A stretch of 64,000 bases of DNA from CAVPEW01 sp963703565. GTDB taxonomy: Bacteria > Actinomycetota > Acidimicrobiia > Acidimicrobiales > VFJN01. Shown here one piece after another: positions 7,632-16,357 of the stretch. Made by a program: the position numbers and the translations under genes. The stretch covers positions 4,982 to 68,981 of the forward strand of contig CAVPEW010000079.1 of assembly GCA_963703565.1 (NCBI GenBank), written 5' to 3'. Each line of letters starts with the position of its first letter. Position 1 is the first letter of the stretch. Under the pieces are notes generated by a model. It was not told the DNA's origin, searched no databases, and was given only the letters and a program-made list of their open reading frames with translations.

Positions 7632-8776
7632 GCCCGAGGGCCGGGGGCAGGAGCCGACGTGGGGTCCCGTGGGCGGCGGCGGCGGCGGTGCTCCTCGTGG
7701 TCACGGTGGGCGTGATGGGCGGTGGCGACGGCTCGCACGATCCGCTCGATCCGCGTTCGAACGACCCCGACGGTGCGAGCGCGGCTGTCTCGCTTCTCGA
7801 GGGCCTCGGCGCCCAGGTCACCCGGGGCGACGACGACGACGTGCCCGGACCGGGTGACGACGTCGCCCTGGTGCTCGAGGATCGCATGGACGAGAGCCAA
7901 CGCGAAGCGCTGGATCGCTGGGTGTCCGCCGGTGGTCGTGCCGTGGTAGCGGACCCGGGGTCTCCGCTGGCTCCGCGCGCGAGAGGCGGCGTCGACCACG
8001 ACGTGCTCGACGCCGGAGCCTGTCCGCTGCGTGCCCTGCGAGAGGTCGCCCGGGTCGAGCCCGGGTCGGGGGCGGTGACCCTCGACGCCACCGCCGGCGA
8101 GGGCTGCTTCGCCGAGGGTGGCGGCGTTTGGCTGACGGCTCGGACCCGGGGCTCGGGAACCCTCGTGGTGGCCGGAAGCCCTGGGCCCTGGACCAACGCG
8201 GGGCTGGGTCGCGCCGACAACGCGGTGTTGGTGGCAGCGCTCGGCGCCCCCCGGGGCGACGAGCGTGTGCTGGTGGTACGGGCCAGCGCGGGGCTCGGCG
8301 CAGGCGACCGGTCCCTGGTCGACCTCGTGCCCGACGGTGTTCGTCGTGGGGTGGTGCAGGCCCTGGTCGCCTTCGCCCTCTACGCCGCCTGGCGTGCCGT
8401 GCGCCTGGGCCGACCCGTGCCCGAGACCGATGCCGTGCTCGTGGCGGGCTCCGAGCTCGTCGAGGCCACCGGTCGGCTCCTCGAGCGGGCGGGTGACCCC
8501 GCGGGGGCGGCGGCGTTGCTTCGACGCGAGGCGCGTCGGGGCGCTGCCCGGCGCATGGGCCTGCCGGTGACCTCGTCGGTGGGGGCTCCGGTGCCCGACG
8601 CGCTGCTGGTCGCCGAGGTCGCGCGACGCAGCGGGATCGACCCGGCCACTGTCGCCCTCGCCTTGGCGCACGAACCCGTGTCAGACGACGCCGGGCTGCT
8701 GGCGCTGGCGCGGGCGGTGGCCGAGTTGGGGGAGGCTGGCGTGATGGGCACCGGCCGTCAGCGAGACCTGCCTTGA
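7628..8776 (+). CDS. DUF4350 domain protein
   Basis: A 382-residue protein starting at GTG 7628 (GTGA overlap). One N-terminal membrane helix, VPWAAAAAVLLVVTVGVMG, precedes a soluble part with DPDGASAAVSLLEGLGAQV, VALVLEDRMDESQREALDRW and GRAVVADPGSPL, which is the DUF4350 fold (related to the glutamine amidotransferase-like domain of ABC-type auxiliary proteins). A second helix, GVVQALVAFALYAAWRAVRLG, precedes a C-terminal helical tail. DUF4350 proteins are regularly found between DUF4129 and MoxR genes in actinobacteria. The function is not known. Confidence 0.82.
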   Translation: MSPRAGGRSRRGVPWAAAAAVLLVVTVGVMGGGDGSHDPLDPRSNDPDGASAAVSLLEGLGAQVTRGDDDDVPGPGDDVALVLEDRMDESQREALDRWVSAGGRAVVADPGSPLAPRARGGVDHDVLDAGACPLRALREVARVEPGSGAVTLDATAGEGCFAEGGGVWLTARTRGSGTLVVAGSPGPWTNAGLGRADNAVLVAALGAPRGDERVLVVRASAGLGAGDRSLVDLVPDGVRRGVVQALVAFALYAAWRAVRLGRPVPETDAVLVAGSELVEATGRLLERAGDPAGAAALLRREARRGAARRMGLPVTSSVGAPVPDALLVAEVARRSGIDPATVALALAHEPVSDDAGLLALARAVAELGEAGVMGTGRQRDLP

Positions 8777-10059
8777 ACGAGCCTCATCCCCGCCCGCCGG
8801 GCGGACCCGAACCGGGAGCCGCAGTGCCCGACGCAGCCACCGACCTGCCAGACCCCGACGGCCATGTCGGGACCGATGTCCACATCGACGTCGACGCGGC
8901 CCGAGCTGGCCTGTTGGCCGTGCGCTCAGAGGTGGCGCGAGTCGTCGTAGGCCAGGACGGCACCGTCTCGGGGGCGATCACCGCCCTGCTGGTCGGCGGC
9001 CACGTCCTGCTCGAAGGGGTGCCCGGCGTGGCCAAGACCCTGCTGGCCAAGGCGCTGGCCGGGGCGCTGGGCCTGTCGTTCAATCGCATCCAGTTCACAC
9101 CGGACCTGATGCCGTCGGACGTGACGGGCCAGGTCGTATACGACGCTGCGAGGGGCGCGTTCGAGTTCCGGCCCGGCCCCGTGTTCGCCAACGTGGTGCT
9201 CGCCGACGAGGTCAACCGAACCCCGCCCAAGACGCAGGCGGCACTGCTGGAGGCGATGGAGGAGAACCAGGTGTCGGTGGCCGGGGTCGGCCACCCGCTG
9301 CCCGACCCCTTCGTGGTCCTGGCCACCCAGAACCCGGTGGAGTACGAGGGCACCTACCCGCTCCCGGAGGCCCAGCTGGATCGCTTCCTGGTCAAGCTCG
9401 AGATGGGCTACCCCTCCGTCGACCAGGAGCGCGAGATCCTCGCCCGCCACGACCGGGGACCCTCCCCGCACGAGGTCGCCGCCTCCTTGGTGCCGGTGGC
9501 TGGCGCAGCCGAGCTCTCCGCCGCGCGCCAGGGTGCGGCGTCGGTGAGGGTGGAGGACGCCGTGCGGGCGTACGTGGTCGACGTGGCCCGCGCCACGCGC
9601 GAGTCGCCCTCGGTCGCACTGGGGGTGTCGCCGCGGGGCGCCGCCATGCTGCTGCGAGCCGCCAAGGCCTGGGCGTGGCTGATCGAGCGCCCTTTCGTCA
9701 CTCCGGACGAGGTCAAGGCGATGGCGCTACCGGTGCTGCGGCACCGGATCGTGCTCCGTCCCGAGCTCGAGCTCGAGGGGATGCGGGCCGACGCGGTCAT
9801 CGACTCCGTGCTCGCCACGGTGCCCGTGCCGCGCTCGAGGTGCGACCCGTCCCGACCCGTCGGCTGGCGGTGGTCGCGGCGGCGGCGGCGGTGGTGGCAG
9901 CGCTGGCTCCGCTGGGTGGCTGGTGGCCCCTGCTCGTGCTCGACGGCGCGCTCGTGGTGGCGGCCCTCGTCGACCTGGCCCGAGCCACGGACCCGGCTCG
10001 GCTCGGCGTCGAGCGCGAGGTGCCGGGCGTGGTCGCCCTGGGCGGCACCGCGGAGGTGA
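8773..10059 (+). CDS. MoxR-family AAA+ ATPase (stop codon apparently lost)
   Basis: MoxR ATPases act as chaperone-like factors with VWA partners. Walker A is GVPGVAKTLLAKALAG and Walker B VVLADEVNRTPPKTQAALLEAMEE, followed by LATQNPVEYEGTYPLPEAQLDRF (sensor region) and the lid segment SPRGAAMLLRAAKAWA. Family similarity ends at residue 354, ATVPVPR (9834). After that the frame continues 75 codons through the next gene as arginine/tryptophan-rich sequence. Removing one C at 9836 would create a TGA immediately after CGC and one base before the GTG of the DUF58 gene, so the true end is probably about 9838. The start ATG... is TTG 8773, overlapping the DUF4350 stop. Confidence 0.9.
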   Translation: MNEPHPRPPGGPEPGAAVPDAATDLPDPDGHVGTDVHIDVDAARAGLLAVRSEVARVVVGQDGTVSGAITALLVGGHVLLEGVPGVAKTLLAKALAGALGLSFNRIQFTPDLMPSDVTGQVVYDAARGAFEFRPGPVFANVVLADEVNRTPPKTQAALLEAMEENQVSVAGVGHPLPDPFVVLATQNPVEYEGTYPLPEAQLDRFLVKLEMGYPSVDQEREILARHDRGPSPHEVAASLVPVAGAAELSAARQGAASVRVEDAVRAYVVDVARATRESPSVALGVSPRGAAMLLRAAKAWAWLIERPFVTPDEVKAMALPVLRHRIVLRPELELEGMRADAVIDSVLATVPVPRSRCDPSRPVGWRWSRRRRRWWQRWLRWVAGGPCSCSTARSWWRPSSTWPEPRTRLGSASSARCRAWSPWAAPRR

Positions 10060-11150
10060 CCTGGCGGGTCCTCAACCCGACCGGCCGGGCCGTCAGGGTC
10101 GCCCTCGCCGACGAGCTGGCCCCCTCGCTCGGGGCCCGCTCGTGCCGGGCCCGTGGCACCGTCCCTGCCGGGGGGCTGCTGAGCGCGGTCACCATCTTGC
10201 GGCCGGCTCGTCGCGGCCGGTTCCGCCCGGGTGAGGTGACCGTGCGGGCCGAAGGCCCCCTGGGTCTAGCGGCGCGACAGCGCCGTCGTCGCCTGCCCGG
10301 CGAGCTGAGGGTGTACCCGGCGTTCCCCAGTCGCGAAGAGGCCGAGCTTCGCATCGTGCGCGGCCGGATCCTCGAGGTCGGGCTGCGCTCCGCGCGCGGG
10401 TTGGGCGGGGGGAGCGACTTCGACCAGCTGCGTGAGTACGGCGTCGACGACGACAGCCGCCGGATCGACTGGGCCGCGACGGCCCGGTCCGGCAAGGCGA
10501 TCGTGCGGACCTACAGAGCCGAGCGCAACCAGCAGGTGGTGGTGCTGCTCGACTGCGGGCGCACGATGGCCGGCCGCGTGGGGAACGCGCCGCGCATCGA
10601 GCACGCGATGGACGCCGTCATGTGCCTGGCGACGGTGGCGACCCGCCTGGGCGACCGGTGCGGGCTGGTCGCGTTCGACCGGGAGGTGAGGAAGGTGGTC
10701 CCGGCGGGCTCCCGGCGAGATCAGGTGGGGCGCATGGCCGAGGCCATGTTCGACCTCGAGGTGGCGCTGGTGGAAGCCGACCACGAGGGAGCGTTCGCGC
10801 ACGCATTGACCCGCTTCCGGGGCCGGACCCTGTTCGTGGTGGTCACCGATCTGCTCGACGCGGCCGTGAGCGAGTTCCTGGCGCCGGCGTTGCCCCTGCT
10901 GGCGCGACGCCACCTGGTGGTGGTGGCCGGTGTGACCGACCCCGAGGTCGAGGGCTGGGCGTTCGAGGCACCCGAGGACGGGCCCGCGGCCTACCGATCC
11001 GTTGCCGCCGTGGCCGCCTCGGTCGAGCGCTCCCGGGCCAGTGCGCGCCTGCGCGCCCTGGGGGCCACGGTGGTCGACGCGCCACCGGGCGGCCTGGCCG
11101 CCCGGCTCACCGACGCCTACCTCCAACACAAGGCGACCGGTCGCCTGTGA
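9840..11150 (+). CDS. DUF58 domain protein with VWA-like region
   Basis: A 436-residue protein starting at GTG 9840. Two N-terminal hydrophobic stretches (LAVVAAAAAVVAALAPL and WWPLLVLDGALVVAALV) anchor it. The DUF58 signature is seen as SDFDQLREYGVDDDSRRIDW followed by ARSGKAIVRTYRAERNQQVV. The VWA-like metal site appears as VVLLDCGRTM. DUF58 proteins are the usual partner of MoxR ATPases, and the gene follows moxR directly. Expected location is the inner face of the membrane. The physiological substrate of the MoxR/DUF58 pair is unknown. Confidence 0.88.
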   Translation: MRPVPTRRLAVVAAAAAVVAALAPLGGWWPLLVLDGALVVAALVDLARATDPARLGVEREVPGVVALGGTAEVTWRVLNPTGRAVRVALADELAPSLGARSCRARGTVPAGGLLSAVTILRPARRGRFRPGEVTVRAEGPLGLAARQRRRRLPGELRVYPAFPSREEAELRIVRGRILEVGLRSARGLGGGSDFDQLREYGVDDDSRRIDWAATARSGKAIVRTYRAERNQQVVVLLDCGRTMAGRVGNAPRIEHAMDAVMCLATVATRLGDRCGLVAFDREVRKVVPAGSRRDQVGRMAEAMFDLEVALVEADHEGAFAHALTRFRGRTLFVVVTDLLDAAVSEFLAPALPLLARRHLVVVAGVTDPEVEGWAFEAPEDGPAAYRSVAAVAASVERSRASARLRALGATVVDAPPGGLAARLTDAYLQHKATGRL

Positions 11151-11192
11151 GGGCGCGGCGAGGAGAACCGCGCCTGGCTGCGCCCCTGCGCG

Positions 11193-12227
11193 TCACGACC
11201 TCCCGGCGCTCGGCGCCAGGGCGAGGCGCCGGGTTCGCGCGATGTGGGCGTGCTCGCCCATCGCCCCGGTGTAGCCCTGTGCCGCGGCCCTCCTGCCGAA
11301 CCCGACAAGCCAGGCGACCCACGCGACCCACACGGCTGCTCCCACACCCACCCGCAGCGGTGTCGGCAGCCCGCTCCCGGTGACGAAGCCCTCGATCAGC
11401 CCGGCGTTGACGAAGGCGAGCATGAGGCCGAGCACCACCACCGCAGAGCGCCGGCCGGTCTGCGCGATGGCGTCGCGCCGGGTCTGGTCCCCGGGCGCTA
11501 TGACCGACCAGCCGAGGGCCAGGCCGGCCGCGCCGGCCACGATCACCGCCGACAGCTCGAGCAGCCCGTGCGGCAGGATCAGGCCGAAGAAGCGGTCGGC
11601 ACGGCCCGAAGCGACGAAGAGGCCTCCGGCGAGGCCGACGTTGGCGCCGTTGAACACCAGCAGCCCGGCGGTTCCGACGCAGCCGATGATGCCGATGGCG
11701 AAGGCCAGGATCGAGACCTGGATGTTGTTCACCGTGACCTGAGTGGCGAACTGCCCCGCCGGCGAGGACGAGTAGTACGACTCGAAGTCCGAGGCGACGT
11801 AGGCGGCGCGGGCCTCCTCGCTCGCAGAGGCCTCCAGAGCGGCGTCCGACACCGCGAGCCAGGCCCCCACCGCCACGGCGGGCACCAGCAGGAGGGCGGC
11901 CGCGATCACCACGAAGCGTCGCAGGTGCCAGACAGCGGCAGGGAAGGTGATCGACAAGAAGCGTCGCACGCCGCGCCCGGTGCCGGGCCGTGAGCCGTAG
12001 ATGACCCCCGAAGCGGCTGCGACCAGCCCGGTGAGGCGAGCCGTCAGAGCCGCGTCACGGTAGGCCCCCCGCGTGTGGGCCAGGTGGCTCGAGGTGCGCT
12101 GGTAGCACGAAACGAGCTCCTCGACGCCCTCCGTCCCCAGCCCCGGGGCGCGGCGAGCCCGAGCGGTGAGCTCGGCGAGGCGGCTCCAGGTCGCTTCGTG
12201 TCGGGCGATGTAGCGGTCGATGTCCAC
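11193..12227 (-). CDS. Stage II sporulation protein M-like membrane protein
   Basis: A 344-residue protein starting at GTG 12227 with DIDRYIARHEATWSRLAEL, the typical start of the SpoIIM-like family in actinobacteria. A soluble N-terminal helical part is followed by about five membrane segments, including FVVIAAALLLVPAVAVGAWL and IQVSILAFAIGIIGCVGTAG, the conserved VNNIQVSILAFAIG box, and LILPHGLLELSAVIVAGAAG. The PHG-LE motif is diagnostic of the family. Homologues are found with RDD and MoxR/DUF58 genes outside sporulating bacteria, so a role in sporulation is not implied. It is divergent from the RDD gene. Confidence 0.85.
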   Translation of the reverse strand: MDIDRYIARHEATWSRLAELTARARRAPGLGTEGVEELVSCYQRTSSHLAHTRGAYRDAALTARLTGLVAAASGVIYGSRPGTGRGVRRFLSITFPAAVWHLRRFVVIAAALLLVPAVAVGAWLAVSDAALEASASEEARAAYVASDFESYYSSSPAGQFATQVTVNNIQVSILAFAIGIIGCVGTAGLLVFNGANVGLAGGLFVASGRADRFFGLILPHGLLELSAVIVAGAAGLALGWSVIAPGDQTRRDAIAQTGRRSAVVVLGLMLAFVNAGLIEGFVTGSGLPTPLRVGVGAAVWVAWVAWLVGFGRRAAAQGYTGAMGEHAHIARTRRLALAPSAGRS

Positions 12228-12323
12228 GGCGAGCGCTGCCCCGGGGTGGGGCCTGCTGGCCGGTACCGTAACGGGTGCCGTTCGGGCTCGACGCGACCGC
12301 TCACGCCCGGCAGGGCTCCACCC

Positions 12324-13097
12324 GTGACCGCCGCCGCCCGCCCCGCCACCCTCGTGACCCCCGAGGCGGTGGTGCTCGACCTCGAGCCGGCCGGAATCGC
12401 CTCCAGAGCCTTGGCGCGCCTGATCGACGCCGTGATCCAGGCGCTGATCGTCCTCGCCGCCGTGGCGGTCGCGGCGCTGGCGGGCGTCGGCGGGTGGCCG
12501 GTCGTCGCCGCGGTGCTGGTCGTGGTGGCCGCGGCCGTGTTCGCCTATCCGGTGGCGTTCGAGCTGGGCTGGTCCGGGCGTTCGCCGGGCAAGGCGGCAC
12601 TGGGCCTGCGGGTCGTGGGGGAGGACGGGGCGCCGGTCACCCTGGCCGGCTCGTTCGCCCGGTCCGCGTTGCAGGTCGTCGACCTGATCCTGGTGCCCGG
12701 CGGGGTGATCGCCATCGCCTTCGCGCTGTTCGGTCCCCGCAACCAACGCCTCGGCGACCTGGTGGGGGGCACGATCGTGCTGCGCGACCGCACGGCTGGC
12801 GGGCAGGTCCAGGCGGTGACGTTCCTGCCGCCGCCCGGGTGGGAGGCCTACGCCGCCTCGCTCGACGTGGCTCGCCTGCGCGAAGACCACTACGAGCTGG
12901 TCCGGGCCTATCTGCTGCGGATCCCGGAGCTGAGCCCCGAGAGCCGCACAGCGTTGGCGTGGCGGCTCGCGGGGCCGACCGCAGAGCTCCTCGGGCAACG
13001 TCCGGGGCCGGAGGTGCACCCTGAGCTGTTCCTGGCCTGCACAGCGGCCGCCTACCAGCGGCGCTCGGCGCTCGCCGGCCGAGGGCGCGAGCCGTGA
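12324..13097 (+). CDS. RDD family membrane protein
   Basis: A 257-residue protein with GTG start at 12324. The RDD signature is present: ASRALARLIDAVIQALIVL (first helix with the R..D), AYPVAFELGWSGRSPGKAALGLRVV, and FALFGPRNQRLGDLVGGTIVL. Three to four membrane helices are expected. The C-terminal 80 residues are hydrophilic. RDD proteins are of uncertain function, some being linked to transport or osmotic stress. The gene faces the SpoIIM-like gene across about 96 bp, a pairing common in actinobacteria. Its stop overlaps a GTG (GTGA) that would suit the next gene but is out of frame. Confidence 0.85.
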   Translation: MTAAARPATLVTPEAVVLDLEPAGIASRALARLIDAVIQALIVLAAVAVAALAGVGGWPVVAAVLVVVAAAVFAYPVAFELGWSGRSPGKAALGLRVVGEDGAPVTLAGSFARSALQVVDLILVPGGVIAIAFALFGPRNQRLGDLVGGTIVLRDRTAGGQVQAVTFLPPPGWEAYAASLDVARLREDHYELVRAYLLRIPELSPESRTALAWRLAGPTAELLGQRPGPEVHPELFLACTAAAYQRRSALAGRGREP

Positions 13098-13112
13098 GGC
13101 CCGAGCTTCCCG

Positions 13113-14312
13113 CTGGCGGGCCCGGCCCCGGTCCGGTCCGGGTCCAGCTGGCACTACTTCGACCATGCGGCCACGAGCCCGATGCGTCCCCAGGCGCGTG
13201 ACGCGCTCGAGTCGGTGCTCGACGCCGGGCTCGGCAACCCGACAGGCGGGCACGCGCTCGCACGCGCGGCGCGCCGGTGCCTCGACGAGTCCCGCGAGCG
13301 GCTGGCCGCGCTGGCCGGCTGCGCGCCCGGGGAGGTCGTGTTCACCAGCGGCGGCACCGAGGCCGACAACCTGGCGGTGTTGGGCTCGGCGGAGGCTTGC
13401 CAGGGTCGGGCCCTGTGCGCCGCCACCGACCACCCGGCGGTCCTCGAGGCGGTGAAGCGCACCGGCGGCGAGGCGGTAGCGGTCGACGCCGGTGGGGCCG
13501 TTGAGCCCGCCGCGCTCGCCGACGCCTTGGAGCGACTGGCGCCGGTGTCGGTCGTGTCGCTGGCGCTGGTCAACAACGAGACCGGCGTGATCGCAGATCT
13601 GGGTCCCGCCGCCGAGGTGGTCGCCCGTCACGGCCACGGGGCCGTGTTGCACACCGACGCCGCGCAGGCGTTGAGCTGGCTCGACGTGGCCACTGCCGCC
13701 GCACCCGCCGACCTGGTCACGTTGTCGGCGCACAAGTGCGGGGGTCCGGTGGGAACGGGCGCCCTCGTCGTGCGCGGCGCCGCCAGGCTGGCACCGCGGG
13801 CGCTGGGCGGGGGCCAGGAGCGCGACCGGCGCAGCGGCACCCCCGACGTGGCCGGCGCCGCCAGCTTCGCCGCCGCCGCCGAGCTGGCCGCAGCAGAGCG
13901 CGGACGGCTGGGCGCACGGGTCGCCGCCTGGCGTGACGAGCTCCTCGACGGGATCACGGCCTCCGTGCCCGGTGCCCTGGTGACCGCCGCGCAGGCCCGT
14001 GCCGTACCGGGCCGCCTGGCGGCGGGCTGGGCACACCTCTGCCTGCCCCGGGTGCGCAGCGAGACGCTGCTGCTGGCCCTGGAGCACGATCACGCCGTGT
14101 TGGCCTCGGCGGCGTCGTCGTGCGCCAGCGGAGCGCAGCAGCGTTCCCACGTCCTCGCCGCGATGGGGGTTCCGCCGGCGGCGGCAGCCGGCTCGCTGAG
14201 GCTGTCGATGGGTTGGAGCACCACCGCCGCCGACGTGGCAGCCGCGGCTCTGGCCGTGCCCGTCGCCGCCCGCCGCCTGGCCGGCGCCGCGGTCGGGGGG
14301 GTGGGCGTGTGA
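13113..14312 (+). CDS. Cysteine desulfurase (class V aminotransferase, NifS/IscS type), start uncertain
   Basis: A PLP enzyme taking sulfur from cysteine. The PLP lysine lies in LSAHKCGGPVGTG, preceded by HTDAAQALSW, and GGTEADNLAVLG and NNETGVIAD are seen earlier. The family's N-terminal motif, WHYFDHAATSPMRP, is encoded upstream of the first in-frame ATG (13182), and no ATG, GTG or TTG lies between the in-frame stop at 13095 and that motif. Either a CTG (13113, used here) starts the gene, or a one-base error hides the GTG at 13094, whose GTGA overlap with the RDD stop is the usual layout in this genome. It overlaps mnmA by 4 nt and most likely feeds sulfur to MnmA. Confidence 0.88.
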   Translation: MAGPAPVRSGSSWHYFDHAATSPMRPQARDALESVLDAGLGNPTGGHALARAARRCLDESRERLAALAGCAPGEVVFTSGGTEADNLAVLGSAEACQGRALCAATDHPAVLEAVKRTGGEAVAVDAGGAVEPAALADALERLAPVSVVSLALVNNETGVIADLGPAAEVVARHGHGAVLHTDAAQALSWLDVATAAAPADLVTLSAHKCGGPVGTGALVVRGAARLAPRALGGGQERDRRSGTPDVAGAASFAAAAELAAAERGRLGARVAAWRDELLDGITASVPGALVTAAQARAVPGRLAAGWAHLCLPRVRSETLLLALEHDHAVLASAASSCASGAQQRSHVLAAMGVPPAAAAGSLRLSMGWSTTAADVAAAALAVPVAARRLAGAAVGGVGV

Positions 14313-15424
14313 GGGTGCTGGTGGCCATGTCGGGTGGCGTGGACTCCTCGGTCGCTGCCCTTGTCGCCTGCCGCGACGGCCACGAGGTCGAGGGCGTCAC
14401 GCTGCGCCTGTGGGGCGGGCCGTCGGATCAGGGGTGCTGCTCGGTGGCCGACGTCGACGATGCCCGGACGGTGGCCCGCCGCCTGGGCATCGAGCACCAC
14501 GTGTTCGACCTGACCGAGGACTTCGAGCACCACGTGGTCGAGCCCTACGTGGCGGCCCACGCCCGGGGGGTCACCCCCAACCCCTGCATGGCGTGCAACC
14601 GGCACCTCAAGTTCGACCTGCTCGTGCGCCGGGCCCAGGTCCTCGGCTTCGACCTGGTCGCCACCGGGCACCACGCACGCGTGGTGCGGGTTGGGGGCCG
14701 GGCGCGGGTGGCACGGGGACTCGATCGAGCCAAGGACCAGTCCTACGTCCTGGCCGATCTCTCCGAGACCCAGCTCGATCGGGTGTGGTTCCCGGTCGGA
14801 GCGATGACCAAGGCCGAGGTGCGGGCCAGCGCCACGGCGGCCGGTCTGGGCACCGCAGCCAAGCCCGACAGCCAGGAGACCTGCTTCGTGTCGGCCTCGG
14901 GTGGCCGAGTCGCCTTCCTGGGTGAGCGAATCGGCCTGCGTCCCGGCCGGGTGGTGGACAGTCGGGGGCGCACACTGGGTGAGGTGCCGGCGGTCGAGCT
15001 CGTCACCGTTGGCCAGCGCCGTGGACTCGGCCTGCCCGGGGGTGGACCGCCCCGCTACGCGGTGGCGGTCGACACCGCCTCGGCAACCGTGACCGTCGGC
15101 GGCGCCGAGGAGCTGCAGGTCGACTCGGTCGAGGTGGACGATCTGCGCTGGGTCGGCGGGCAGGCCGAGCCGGGTGGTCCGAGGCGCCGGGCGCAGTGCT
15201 CCGCCCACGGTGCGCCGGTGGGGGCGACGGTGGCCGGCCGCACCGTGTCCTTCGCCGAGGCGTGCCGCGCGGTCGCCCCGGGGCAGTCGGTGGTGATCTA
15301 CGACGGTGACGTCGTGGTCGCGGCGGGCACGGCTGCCCGAGAGCGACCGTCAGGCGTCGCTGCCCGCGATCGCGACGCGCAGCCCCCGCTCGGCGGCCTC
15401 CGTGAGCAGGGCCCCGGGGCGTAG
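14309..15424 (+). CDS. mnmA: tRNA-specific 2-thiouridylase MnmA
   Basis: MnmA makes 2-thiouridine at tRNA position 34. It has the PP-loop AMSGGVDSSVAALV, the catalytic cysteines in TPNPCMACNRHLKF and DSQETCFV, and the FDLVATGHHARVV and AKDQSYVLADLS blocks. GTG 14309 overlaps the cysteine desulfurase stop, giving a sulfur-donor/thiolase pair. A normal MnmA would end about at VVAAGTAA; here the frame continues some 25 residues (RPSGVAARDRDAQ) and overlaps the convergent gene by 75 nt, so the last codons may be an artefact of another lost stop. Confidence 0.93.
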   Translation: MRVLVAMSGGVDSSVAALVACRDGHEVEGVTLRLWGGPSDQGCCSVADVDDARTVARRLGIEHHVFDLTEDFEHHVVEPYVAAHARGVTPNPCMACNRHLKFDLLVRRAQVLGFDLVATGHHARVVRVGGRARVARGLDRAKDQSYVLADLSETQLDRVWFPVGAMTKAEVRASATAAGLGTAAKPDSQETCFVSASGGRVAFLGERIGLRPGRVVDSRGRTLGEVPAVELVTVGQRRGLGLPGGGPPRYAVAVDTASATVTVGGAEELQVDSVEVDDLRWVGGQAEPGGPRRRAQCSAHGAPVGATVAGRTVSFAEACRAVAPGQSVVIYDGDVVVAAGTAARERPSGVAARDRDAQPPLGGLREQGPGA

Positions 15425-16255
15425 GGGCGCGAGCAGGAGGCGTTCGACGGCCACGACCTCGCCGGGGACGGACCGGGACGCCGGCCGCAGCTCGACGGTG
15501 GCACCCCGCTCCACCTCCAGCTCCACGGCGAGGCCGAGCGCCCCGCGGGTGAGGTCCAGGGCCGCCGTGCCCTCCAGCGCCAGGCCCAGCCGGTGCACCT
15601 GGCCGGTAGGGAACAGGACCGGGTCGGCCAGAACCAGCGGGTCGTGCACGACCAGCCCCGCCGGGACGAACACCACCCAGCGCCGGGACAGGCCGTGCAG
15701 GGCCCGAACCGCTCGGGGGACGAGCACCGCCCCGGCAGCGGTGACCAGCGCGGCCGGAACCCAGGACCCTGCCGCGGCCAGCACGGGCGCGGCCACGACC
15801 GGGCCGGCCGTCGCCAGCCAGGCCAGCGGGGCGGGCCCGGCGAGCAGCGCTGGAGGCACACGGAGGCCGAAACGGCGTTCGTGACCGTAGGAGGACCCGT
15901 CGACGAAGGCGTCGGTCGTCGCCGCTGTGGTCGCCGCCAGGACGGTCGCGGCCGCCCAGGCCAGCGCCAGGGCGGCCGCCGGCGCTCCCGCTCCTGCCAG
16001 TGATGCCCAACCCGCGGTCGCGACCACGGCCGGGGCGGCGACCCGCAGCAGGGTGAGGCCCACCGTGCGCGGCACGAGGACGCCCACCAGAACGGCCGTC
16101 CAGGTCGCCCACCCCATGCCGGCCGCCGTGGCTCCCACCGCGCCCGAAGCCCCGTCCAGGCCCTCGGCGAGTGCGGGACCCACGGTCAGCGGCAGCGCTG
16201 CCCAGGTCACCCGGGCGGCCAACGCGCCCGACCACCACCTCGAAGCGTCGGCCAT
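15350..16255 (-). CDS. Membrane protein of unknown function
   Basis: A 301-residue protein starting at ATG 16255. The first two thirds are Ala/Val/Leu-rich with about six predicted membrane helices, including MGWATWTAVLVGVLVPRTVG and PAAALALAWAAATVLAAT. The C-terminal third is soluble and contains SRRWVVFVPAGLVVHDPLVL and FPTGQVHRLGLALEGTAALD, resembling a PH-like or conserved actinobacterial domain. I do not recognise a named family. It overlaps the 3' end of mnmA convergently and is divergent from the MetE-like gene. Confidence 0.7.
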   Translation of the reverse strand: MADASRWWSGALAARVTWAALPLTVGPALAEGLDGASGAVGATAAGMGWATWTAVLVGVLVPRTVGLTLLRVAAPAVVATAGWASLAGAGAPAAALALAWAAATVLAATTAATTDAFVDGSSYGHERRFGLRVPPALLAGPAPLAWLATAGPVVAAPVLAAAGSWVPAALVTAAGAVLVPRAVRALHGLSRRWVVFVPAGLVVHDPLVLADPVLFPTGQVHRLGLALEGTAALDLTRGALGLAVELEVERGATVELRPASRSVPGEVVAVERLLLAPLRPGALLTEAAERGLRVAIAGSDA

Positions 16256-16357
16256 CTGCGCCCGAGATTTGCCGATGGGTCCTCGCCATGGCTATTCCGG
16301 TAGGGCTCCGGGGGGTGCGGGCGGAGTTCCCTCGGGGGTCCACGACCACCTGCACTC

